The notes under the pieces were generated by a model. It had not been told where the DNA came from, ran no database searches, and worked only from the letters and a program-made list of their open reading frames with translations. DNA of 32,343 nt, taken from contig JAZNOQ010000156.1 in NCBI GenBank assembly GCA_045589215.1, positions 1 through 32,343 of the forward strand. The letters run 5' to 3'. The stretch is from JAZNOQ01 sp045589215. Its GTDB lineage: Bacteria > Bacillota > Clostridia > Oscillospirales > CAG-272. Positions 22,801-30,068 of this stretch are shown here, piece by piece. Position numbers and translations under genes: made by a program. Position 1 is the stretch's first letter. Each line of letters begins with the position of its first letter.

Positions 22801-22829
22801 TTGACTTTCATTTTGAAGTATGCTATAAT
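22801..22829 (+). promoter_or_regulatory. SigmaA-type promoter of the GH78-like gene
   Basis: -35 TTGACT (22801-22806), 17-nt spacer, perfect -10 TATAAT (22824-22829), about 30 nt before the GGAGG ribosome binding site at 22854. Confidence 0.85.
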
Positions 22830-22864
22830 GAGCTGAAAAAAGCTATTGCTTTCGGAGGTTTAAT

Positions 22865-25000
22865 ATGTTTTCAAAGGCAATCCCCGTATGGGGTAAGTAT
22901 TTGAATAATATTGATAAGCTGAATCGCCATCTGATTTTTCAGGAGACAGTAGATTCGCTCAATAATGTTACTATAGATATTGCCGCTTCGGATTTTTACC
23001 GTCTCACCGTAAATGGAAATTTTGTCGGTTTCGGTCCGGCGAGAACTGCTAACGGATATGCAAGAGTAGATTCATACGATCTGTCCGGTATAAAGAGCTC
23101 CGATAACGAAAACAATGAGATCGTTATAGAAGTGGCGGGATATCACTGCAAAAGTCTGTCCACCGTTTTGAGGGAGTCCTTCCTTTGCGCGGAAATTACA
23201 GAGAACGGCATAGTTAAAAAATACACAGGCAGAGATTTTGACTGTTTTGAAAACACGCGACGCGAACGCAAGGTAGAAAGATATTCCGTTCAGAGACATT
23301 TCAGCGAAATTTATGACGATAGTCTTTCAACCAAGCGCACTGTTCAAGCTGTCCCGGTGGCGCACGATATTACGTTTATCCCCCGACGTGTTCCGTTGGC
23401 ATCCTGCATAGTTTCAGATACTTACAAGTATATGTCTCGTGGAGCTTTCCTTGAAACTGACGACGAGCGTATCCATTCGGGAGAGTTCGGCACGGGAAGA
23501 AAGCAAAACGCTTATAGCTTTCCGCCTGAAAAAGAGCCGGAATACGGGATCTTTCCTGCCGAGGAGATCAAAAATAAGCCGTATCGCTATATAGGGGGCG
23601 TAGAGAAACGTAAGATATCAGGCGAGGGAGAGCTTCCAATAACGCTGTCCGCAGGAGAATGGCTGATGGTCGATTTTGATATGATCATAACAGGATTTTT
23701 GCGCTTTTTTGCCGACGTGAACGAGGAATGTGATATTATCATCGCCTTCAGCGAGCTGTGTGAGAAAGAAACCTTTGTCTTTCGCAAAATAAATATGCAG
23801 AGTGTTATAGAGTATAAGCTCTCTGCGGGCGAGGCGAGTGAGGAGTCCTTTGAACCATACACATTTCGTCACGTTGCTGTTTTTGTAAAAAAAGGAGAAG
23901 TGACCGTAAAATCGATTGGATACCGCACCTTTGAGCGAGATATGAGTTCAGCTATTCCTCGAATCTTCCAAAAGCCCGAGCATAATGAGATCTACAGATC
24001 GGCGCTCCGCACTTTTGCACACAATGCTGTAGATATTTTTACTGACTGCCCATCCCGCGAGCGTGCAGGTTGGCTTTGCGATTCTTTTTTCACCGGTCGT
24101 GCAGAATATTTTTTCTTTGGGAATACTGCAGTTGAGGATGCCTTTCTCGAGAACTATGTGCTTTATCGTGGAGACGGAACATTTCCCGAGGGAGTTCTTC
24201 CTATGTGCTATCCGAGTGATGCTCATCAAAACAACAAGTTTATTCCTCAATGGGATATGTGGTACGTTCTTGAGGTCTGCGAATATCTTAACGAACGCAG
24301 ACCGGATATGGACAAAGAAATATTTAAGCCCTCAGTTATGGGCGTGTTGAACTTTCTCGCGCGATATGAAAATTCCGACGGATTGCTCGAGGATCTTCCT
24401 TCGTGGAACTTCGTTGAATGGTCGTCCGCTAACTCTTGGACGCAGAATGTCAATTATCCCACGAACTTTCTTTACAGTGCTGTGCTGTCTTCAGTAGCAA
24501 AAACCTTTTCACTTCCCGAGCTTTTGGCTAAAGCTGAAAATATACGCCAAAAGACGAAAGAGCTTTCGTTTAACGGTGAGGTTTTCGTCGATCATGCAAT
24601 AAGATCTGCCGACGGAACACTTGAAAATCAAAAACATATCTCCGAGGCGTGTCAATACTATGCTATACTGTACGGTGGTGTCGATCTTGATGCTCCCGAA
24701 TATAAGAAGCTAAAGGATTACGTAATTGACGATTTTCAAAGCTTTGTTCCCGATGGGAATCAATTTTGTCCTAAGAATGCGTTTATAGGGCTTTATCTCA
24801 GAATGAACGTGCTTATGAATATGAAAGACAGCAAGCTTTTAGCGAAAAATTTAGAGACATTTTGTATTGATATGAGCCGCACAACAAATACCCTTTGGGA
24901 ATATAGGAATGGAAACGGTAGTCTTGACCATGGCTTTGCCTCCTACATTGCCCTTACGATCCCCCTTGCTGATGCTCAGTCGGAACAGATAAACGAATGA
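22865..25000 (+). CDS. GH78-like alpha-L-rhamnosidase (six-hairpin glycosidase)
   Basis: A 711-residue protein with an N-terminal beta-domain (ASDFYRLTVNGNFVGFGPAR, about 41-60) and an (alpha/alpha)6 catalytic domain. The characteristic block DCPSRERAGWLCDSFF starts near residue 394, followed by FPEGVLPMCYPSD, PQWDMWYV and LEDLPSWNFVEW with acidic catalytic candidates. There is no signal peptide, so it acts on imported rhamnosides. The ATG follows GGAGG by six bases. It has its own promoter. Codon use (AAT, ATT, GAT, TTT, ATA) is clearly more AT-rich than in neighbouring genes, and it sits right after a duplicated tRNA end, which suggests acquisition by transfer. It is shorter than many GH78 enzymes. 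Exact substrate unknown. Confidence 0.85.
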   Translation: MFSKAIPVWGKYLNNIDKLNRHLIFQETVDSLNNVTIDIAASDFYRLTVNGNFVGFGPARTANGYARVDSYDLSGIKSSDNENNEIVIEVAGYHCKSLSTVLRESFLCAEITENGIVKKYTGRDFDCFENTRRERKVERYSVQRHFSEIYDDSLSTKRTVQAVPVAHDITFIPRRVPLASCIVSDTYKYMSRGAFLETDDERIHSGEFGTGRKQNAYSFPPEKEPEYGIFPAEEIKNKPYRYIGGVEKRKISGEGELPITLSAGEWLMVDFDMIITGFLRFFADVNEECDIIIAFSELCEKETFVFRKINMQSVIEYKLSAGEASEESFEPYTFRHVAVFVKKGEVTVKSIGYRTFERDMSSAIPRIFQKPEHNEIYRSALRTFAHNAVDIFTDCPSRERAGWLCDSFFTGRAEYFFFGNTAVEDAFLENYVLYRGDGTFPEGVLPMCYPSDAHQNNKFIPQWDMWYVLEVCEYLNERRPDMDKEIFKPSVMGVLNFLARYENSDGLLEDLPSWNFVEWSSANSWTQNVNYPTNFLYSAVLSSVAKTFSLPELLAKAENIRQKTKELSFNGEVFVDHAIRSADGTLENQKHISEACQYYAILYGGVDLDAPEYKKLKDYVIDDFQSFVPDGNQFCPKNAFIGLYLRMNVLMNMKDSKLLAKNLETFCIDMSRTTNTLWEYRNGNGSLDHGFASYIALTIPLADAQSEQINE

Positions 25001-25114
25001 ATAAGATTATAGAAGCTCCCCTCACCGCCAAGTGATACGTGTACCCCCACGAAAAAAATCACGGACTGTTTTTGTACGGTAGTCTTGTTTGGATCTGTTT
25101 TGCATCGATATCAC

Positions 25115-25152
25115 AACAAAAAGCCGATGCATCAGCATCGGCTTTTTGTTTT
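25115..25152. terminator. Bidirectional intrinsic terminator
   Basis: A perfect 16-bp stem (25115-25130 with 25135-25150) with loop ATCA and T/A-rich bases on both sides. It terminates the convergent thioesterase gene and can stop the GH78 transcript, whose stop codon is about 115 bp upstream. Confidence 0.92.
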
Positions 25153-25167
25153 ATCTCTATCGTTTCA

Positions 25168-25569
25168 TTACCTGATGCGATACCCCGTTGTCGTGACCGT
25201 GGCCGTCAGATTTCCCAAATCATCCGTCACATCCACGCGGTAGCAGACAGTGCTTTTTCCGTCCTTTACGCAAGTCGCCCTCGCGATCAGCTTTTCTCCC
25301 TTTGCAGTGCCCAAAAAGGAAATATCGGCGCGGAGCGATACGCATCCCATATTTTCCCAATTCGCCGCAACCGCAAAAGCGAAATCCGCAAGCATAAAAT
25401 ACGTCCCACCCATGACGGCACCCATCGCATTGCGGTGCGAATCCGTAATGACGAGGCTGCAGGTCGCGCTGTGATCACCGACCTCTTCTATCACGGCTCC
25501 ATTCTCGGTTGCAAATCGGTCGCCCTCAAATATCCTTCTGACGTCCTCCAGGGTTTTCTTGTTGTTCAT
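25168..25569 (-). CDS. PaaI-like hotdog-fold thioesterase
   Basis: A 133-residue hotdog protein. Seen: HRNAMGAVMGGTYFMLAD (45-62), equivalent to the PaaI box HxNxxGxxHGGxxxxLAD but with Met in place of the usual His before GG, then the strand SLRADISFLGTAKGEKLIARATCVKDGKST. Members hydrolyse acyl-CoA, often aryl- or hydroxyphenylacetyl-CoA. The ATG follows GAGAGG. It is monocistronic, with its own promoter and terminator. The replaced His makes substrate prediction unsafe. Confidence 0.9.
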   Translation of the reverse strand: MNNKKTLEDVRRIFEGDRFATENGAVIEEVGDHSATCSLVITDSHRNAMGAVMGGTYFMLADFAFAVAANWENMGCVSLRADISFLGTAKGEKLIARATCVKDGKSTVCYRVDVTDDLGNLTATVTTTGYRIR

Positions 25570-25633
25570 CTATCTCGTTCCTCTCTCTTCATTTTAACGT
25601 AAAGGCTAACATCGAAAATTTCTTTCGGATAAT

Positions 25634-25662
25634 ATTATATCACTACTTTTCCCCAATGTAAA
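25634..25662 (-). promoter_or_regulatory. SigmaA-type promoter of the thioesterase gene
   Basis: On the minus strand: -35 TTTACA (25657-25662), 17-nt spacer, perfect -10 TATAAT (25634-25639). Confidence 0.83.
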
Positions 25663-25726
25663 GCGCGTTTATGTAAACAATCGAGCGTTTTTTCACACGG
25701 CAGATCAATTTTACAGCAACACGTCA

Positions 25727-25762
25727 AGAAAAGAGGCTGAGTCATTTAGGCTCAGCCCCTTG
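25727..25762 (-). terminator. Intrinsic terminator of the lyase/oxidoreductase operon
   Basis: Arms GGCTGAG (25735-25741) and CTCAGCC (25751-25757) form a 7-bp stem with a 9-nt loop. On the minus strand it is followed by TCTTTTCTT, just after the dehydrogenase stop codon. Confidence 0.82.
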
Positions 25763-25770
25763 TTCGCTTT

Positions 25771-26772
25771 TCACGCCATCGTTTCCAGCATTTTCATATT
25801 GACCTCATATCGGCAAGGCTCTCCGTCGAGATAAAGCTCGAATTCCTCTGCCATATATTCCGCCATACGTACGACCTCGTCGCCCATACTGCCCGCAATG
25901 TGGGGCGTCAGGAAGCAATTCTCAAGCGTATAGAACGGATGGGAAAGCTCTGCAGGCTCGGGATAGGTCACGTCAAGCACAGCCGTGAGATCCGCACGCT
26001 CGGAAAGCGCACGAACGAGATCTGCCTCGACGACCTGCGCGCCTCTACCCGTATTGATAAAGGTCGCGTACTCGGGCATTGACGAAAAATGCTCGTAACG
26101 GAGTATTCCCTTCGTCGCTTCGTTGTTCGCAAGGTGGTTCGATACAACGCGGCAGGTGCGGAACAGCTCGTCAAGCGTGACGGGAGTGACGTTCAATGCC
26201 TTCGCCTTTTCCTCGGAGAGGAAGGGATCAAAGACACACACGTCAAGAACGTATCCCTTCAGCATCTCGGCGACGAGCGAGCCGATCATGCCGCAGCCGA
26301 TCAGCCCCACGCGTCCGCGGTAGCTTCCGACACTCGATGCCTTTCGCGTCTTTGCGTCGTCGAGCCGTTTTTGTGCCATGAGGCGCGTCTGTGTATAGAA
26401 GCTCTTACCCGCAAGAATGATCTGTGCCACCGAATACTCGGCAACGGGAACGGCATTCGCCGCCCACGCGCTGAATACCTTGACACCGCAGGCGAGGAAG
26501 GGGCGTGCAAATTTCTGCACCGTTCCTGCCGCATAGAATATGCATCTGAGGCGCGAGAAGATCGTCTTGATCTCCTCCTCCGAAAACTCGGGCATTCCCC
26601 ATGTGGAGAAAATGATCTCGGTATCGACAAAATTCTCGCGGGAAGCAAGAATATCATCCTTATCATAGACCGTCCCGTCAAGCTCGACGCGCTCGCGCAG
26701 TCTTTCTATTACGTCTTCGGGATAGACCTTGCGGCACATCTTCTTCTTTCTCGTTAAGAATATCGCCTTCAT
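25771..26772 (-). CDS. D-2-hydroxyacid dehydrogenase family protein
   Basis: A 333-residue NAD(P)-dependent dehydrogenase of the phosphoglycerate dehydrogenase type. Seen: nucleotide loop GCGMIG (159-164), the arginine in INTGRGAQV (R243), glutamate in DVTYPEP (E272) and histidine in LTPHIAGS (H291), the catalytic triad of the family. The N-terminal substrate domain has a Lys/Arg-rich start (TRKKKMCRKVYPED). The ATG overlaps the stop of the upstream isomerase gene by 4 bp and has GGAGGAG in front. It is the last gene of the operon and probably interconverts a keto acid and hydroxy acid from sugar breakdown. Serine biosynthesis is unlikely in this context. Confidence 0.9.
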   Translation of the reverse strand: MKAIFLTRKKKMCRKVYPEDVIERLRERVELDGTVYDKDDILASRENFVDTEIIFSTWGMPEFSEEEIKTIFSRLRCIFYAAGTVQKFARPFLACGVKVFSAWAANAVPVAEYSVAQIILAGKSFYTQTRLMAQKRLDDAKTRKASSVGSYRGRVGLIGCGMIGSLVAEMLKGYVLDVCVFDPFLSEEKAKALNVTPVTLDELFRTCRVVSNHLANNEATKGILRYEHFSSMPEYATFINTGRGAQVVEADLVRALSERADLTAVLDVTYPEPAELSHPFYTLENCFLTPHIAGSMGDEVVRMAEYMAEEFELYLDGEPCRYEVNMKMLETMA

Positions 26773-27530
26773 TCTTCTCCTCCTACAATCGTTTTAAGCG
26801 TTGCCGCCTCGGTTTTCAAAGTGGACAGATTTCCGTCGGGCATAAATTCGAGCAGAAGGGTGCGCGGAACGGAGAATTTCGAAAGATATCCTCTCCATTC
26901 TTCCATGCCGTCTCTGAGCGGAAGCTTCAGCTTGTCCTTCCACTGAAAAACGTGAATGTGACAAGCATAGGGTGCGATCTGTTCGGCATAAGCGAGGTTG
27001 TCCTCGATCTCCTTCCACTGGAAGGGCTGCCAATACATACGGAAGTGCGGAGAATGGATCGCCTCCATCAATTCGAGAGCATCCTCGAGCCGCTCGGTAT
27101 AGGTGTTTTTATGGCACTCCAAGCACAGGGTAACACCCTCTCGCTCGGCAATATCCGCCGCCGCCCGACACTGTGCGAACAGCTCCTTCTTTTCGTCCTC
27201 CGTGTAGCCTTCACCGTTCTTTCTTCCGCACCACAGGCGCAGAATATCGGTTCCGAGGATCTTTGCGGCGTTGATGTAATCCGTCAGCTCCTCGATCGGA
27301 GTCTCAAGAAAACGGAAATAGGTTCCGTACGACGAGCATGTAATGCCGTATTTTTTCTGAAGCTCCACAAGCTCATACAGACGCTCGGTATCCTTGCACG
27401 GAGCGTGGACGTCGCTTCCCCATTCAATACAGGAAAGTCCCGCATCGCGTGCCGCCGAGAGGATCTCCTCAGGGGCGATCTTCCGAAAGGAAACCGAAAC
27501 TAAGCCAAGATTATACTCTGTTTCTTTCAC
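26769..27530 (-). CDS. Sugar phosphate isomerase/epimerase (AP endonuclease 2-type TIM barrel)
   Basis: A 253-residue xylose-isomerase-like TIM barrel. Seen: SCIEWGSDVHAP, YFRFLETPIEELTDYI, the metal ligand region VTLCLECHKNTYTE, and a C-terminal glutamate in LLLEFMPDG. Members isomerise or epimerise free or phosphorylated sugars. Some related proteins act on keto-sugar glycosides. The start is GTG 27528-27530, preceded by AGGAG at seven bases. A longer frame from 27608 lies inside the upstream gene without a ribosome binding site. It overlaps the FAD oxidoreductase stop by 20 bp and the dehydrogenase start by 4 bp, which points to coupled translation. Confidence 0.87.
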   Translation of the reverse strand: MKETEYNLGLVSVSFRKIAPEEILSAARDAGLSCIEWGSDVHAPCKDTERLYELVELQKKYGITCSSYGTYFRFLETPIEELTDYINAAKILGTDILRLWCGRKNGEGYTEDEKKELFAQCRAAADIAEREGVTLCLECHKNTYTERLEDALELMEAIHSPHFRMYWQPFQWKEIEDNLAYAEQIAPYACHIHVFQWKDKLKLPLRDGMEEWRGYLSKFSVPRTLLLEFMPDGNLSTLKTEAATLKTIVGGEE

Positions 27531-29322
27531 GGTCCATCTCCTGCTTTTTCCGTGCGAGAAGGGTCTCGAACCAAAGCTCGGGGTCCGGCATCGGCGATGC
27601 CTTCTCAAGGTACGACTCGCCGCCGCGTGTCAGCGTGCGCGTGTCTCGTGTCGTCACATTTCGGTCGGGCTCGCGGTCAACGAACGCAGAGCCGTGCGTG
27701 CCGATCGCTTCTGCGGAGCAGATCATCGCGGAAAGGGTCGAACGCTGGGTAAGCACCATATCGTAAAGCTGATACAGAGCCGCGATCTGTCGATCGTTTG
27801 CGATCACAGCCGTTTCGAAGAAGCATTCGCACAGGCGATCTACCCGATCGAAAAGCGCCTTCATGCCGTCGGTTCTTCTGTCGAAGTCCGCAACGCGGCT
27901 CATCTCGGTCTGCAGCTCTTTTCTGATCTTATCGAGATTGCTCTCCCCGATCGAAATGCGGGGGAGTGCAAAGCGCGGTGCGGGACGGTCGCCGTCCTCC
28001 TCCTTCTTTGCGATATGCTCCGCCGCGCGCAGGCTTCCGACCTGCGTTGAGTTCAGCGCGCTTCCGCCCGGACGGTAAACACCGAACGTGCCTGCCGCTT
28101 CACCCGCAACGTAAAGCCCCTTGATCTCGGTCTGCCAATCGCCGTCAACAGCCACACCGCCGTTACAGTGCTGGGCGCAGACTGCGATCTCAAGGTATTC
28201 CTTGTAGAGATCGATATCATGATCGGCATAAAGCTCGATCGCACCGATGTTCATTTTCGCAAGACGCTCGATGGGCGTTCCAAACAGCGCGCCCGAGCGC
28301 TCGAGGTAGGTATAAGCCTCCTCGGGAAGAACCGAGAAGCCATTTTCGAGCCCCTTCGGGTTTCTCATAAAGTCGAGATAGACACGCTTGCCGCTCTTGA
28401 TCTCGTCGGCAACGAGCAGGTCGACCTTCGATGAGCCCTCGGTCTTTCTCGTATCAAAGGGCCACTGATAGCCCTTGAGGAAGATCAGACCGAGCGAAGC
28501 GTCTCCGAGCTTCTCGTAAAGGAATTCGCTCTCATTTCCGTTTTCGTCGACCGAAATATATCTCGGTAGGACCTGCTGATACGTACCCGACAAATTCCAA
28601 CGGAACTTGGTGCTTGCAATGCCATACTGCCACTCCTCCATATTGGAAAGTGCCGCACCCGCATCGATCGCAAGTCCCGTCGCACCGTGCTGGCTCTCGG
28701 GATAAACGGTGTTCAGATAGATCCCCGCAGGACCGCCCGTGCAGAGGATCACGTTTTTCGCGGCGATCACCGAGAGATCTCCCGTAAGCGTATTGGCACA
28801 CGCGACTCCCGTAACTGCACCGTCCTCGGTGAGGATCTTGATAACACGTGTGTAGTCGATGATCTCGATCCCCTTCGAAAGAACCGACCGTTCAAGTGCC
28901 TCGGTCATATATTTCGACGTCAGAGGGCCGCAGGAGGTCGCGCGGGTCCTGGGATCGTGGTCGGTCTTGTAGCCCGCGTATTCCCCGAACTCATTGGTGG
29001 GAAAGGGAACACCCAGCTCCACCAGGTGCATGAAGCAGCGGGTGGAATAGGCCGCCTCGCAGAGCGCGGTCTCCCCCATAACGGCTCCCCCGTCGTAGAG
29101 GGTACGGGCCATTTCCCGCACGCTGTCCCCTTCGCCGCCGCAGAGGGAGAGCTTATAGTAGGTCTGTTTGTCGCTACCTGTGTTGCGGGAGGTGCCGCAG
29201 TTGACACCCTCGGTCAGGATGGCGATATCCCGCACGCCCATAAGCCACAGACGCTCGGCGGCGTGGTAGCCCGCACAGCCCGTGCCGATGACCAGGGTAT
29301 GATACCTATGCTTCCGTTCCAT
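27511..29322 (-). CDS. FAD-dependent oxidoreductase, fumarate reductase flavoprotein-like
   Basis: A 603-residue flavoprotein. Seen: FAD loop VIGTGCAGYHAAERL (11-25), the GTSRNTGSDKQTYYK turn, TSCGPLTSKYMTEAL (129-143), VILCTGGPAGIYLNT, HGATGLAIDAGAAL, and the terminal FAD block GLYVAGEAAGTFGVYRPGGSALNSTQVG. Such enzymes reduce or oxidise C-C or C-O bonds of small acids or sugars. The start is ATG 29320-29322, two bases after the SDR stop. Codons 1-134 favour ACC (11 of 13 Thr) and never use TCG for Ser. From codon 135 TCG and ACG become common, as in the host-like genes to the left. The break falls in a conserved stretch and suggests a mosaic gene. Confidence 0.87.
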   Translation of the reverse strand: MERKHRYHTLVIGTGCAGYHAAERLWLMGVRDIAILTEGVNCGTSRNTGSDKQTYYKLSLCGGEGDSVREMARTLYDGGAVMGETALCEAAYSTRCFMHLVELGVPFPTNEFGEYAGYKTDHDPRTRATSCGPLTSKYMTEALERSVLSKGIEIIDYTRVIKILTEDGAVTGVACANTLTGDLSVIAAKNVILCTGGPAGIYLNTVYPESQHGATGLAIDAGAALSNMEEWQYGIASTKFRWNLSGTYQQVLPRYISVDENGNESEFLYEKLGDASLGLIFLKGYQWPFDTRKTEGSSKVDLLVADEIKSGKRVYLDFMRNPKGLENGFSVLPEEAYTYLERSGALFGTPIERLAKMNIGAIELYADHDIDLYKEYLEIAVCAQHCNGGVAVDGDWQTEIKGLYVAGEAAGTFGVYRPGGSALNSTQVGSLRAAEHIAKKEEDGDRPAPRFALPRISIGESNLDKIRKELQTEMSRVADFDRRTDGMKALFDRVDRLCECFFETAVIANDRQIAALYQLYDMVLTQRSTLSAMICSAEAIGTHGSAFVDREPDRNVTTRDTRTLTRGGESYLEKASPMPDPELWFETLLARKKQEMDRERNRV

Positions 29323-29324
29323 AT

Positions 29325-30056
29325 TCACAGACTCCGTATGTGCATACCGCCGTCCACGATCAGGGAGGCGCCCGTGGTATAGCCGAAGGTGCCGTCACAG
29401 AGGGCCAGCACGGCGCGGGCCACGTCCTCGGGCTGCCCCCAGCGGCCCAGGGGGACAAGCCCTCCCTCGATGAGGCGGTCGTATTTCTCCTTGACGGCGG
29501 CGGTCATGCCCGTGGCGATGATACCGGGGCAGATCTCGTTGACCGTGATGCCCTCCCCCGACAGGCGGTCGGCAAAGAGCTTGGTGATCATCCCCACCCC
29601 CGCCTTGGAGATGCAGTATTCTCCGCGGGAGGTGGAGGAGGTGTAGGCCGAGCAGGAGGAAATGTTGACGATGGAGCCGCCCTTGCCCTGCTTGACCATG
29701 ACATTGGCCACGGCCTGGGTGAGGAACAGAGTCCCCTTGGTGTTGATGCCCATGACGTAGTCGTAGCTCTCCTCGGTCATCTCCAAAATATCGGTACGCA
29801 CCTTGGGGGCGACTCCCGCCACGTTGACAAGGGCAGAAAGCTCCCCCTTTTCAGCGGCGGCCCGTACCAGAGCGGCGCGGTCGGGGGGGTTGTCGATGCT
29901 CCCGGGGATATAGGTCACGTCGTACCCCTCAAAATCCGACAGGTCGGGGGAGGGATTCCGTCCCATGCCCACCACGGCGTAGCCCTTTTGTGCCAACAGC
30001 AGCGCTGAGGCCTTGCCGATGCCCCCCGCGAGGCCGGTTACAATGGCAATTTTCAT
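29325..30056 (-). CDS. Short-chain dehydrogenase/reductase (SDR)
   Basis: A 243-residue classical SDR. Seen: cofactor loop TGLAGGIG (7-14), NVAG (78-81), catalytic Ser133/134, Tyr147 and Lys151 in the S-Y-x3-K arrangement, and the PGII-T motif. GRNPS after strand 2 suggests NADP preference. The ATG follows AAGGAG by eight bases, 12 bp after the lyase gene. In this operon it probably oxidises or reduces a hydroxyl of the released sugar acid. Codon use (CTG, GTG, GCC, CGG, GGG) differs from the left part of the window. Confidence 0.93.
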   Translation of the reverse strand: MKIAIVTGLAGGIGKASALLLAQKGYAVVGMGRNPSPDLSDFEGYDVTYIPGSIDNPPDRAALVRAAAEKGELSALVNVAGVAPKVRTDILEMTEESYDYVMGINTKGTLFLTQAVANVMVKQGKGGSIVNISSCSAYTSSTSRGEYCISKAGVGMITKLFADRLSGEGITVNEICPGIIATGMTAAVKEKYDRLIEGGLVPLGRWGQPEDVARAVLALCDGTFGYTTGASLIVDGGMHIRSL

Positions 30057-30068
30057 AGCGTTTTCTCC

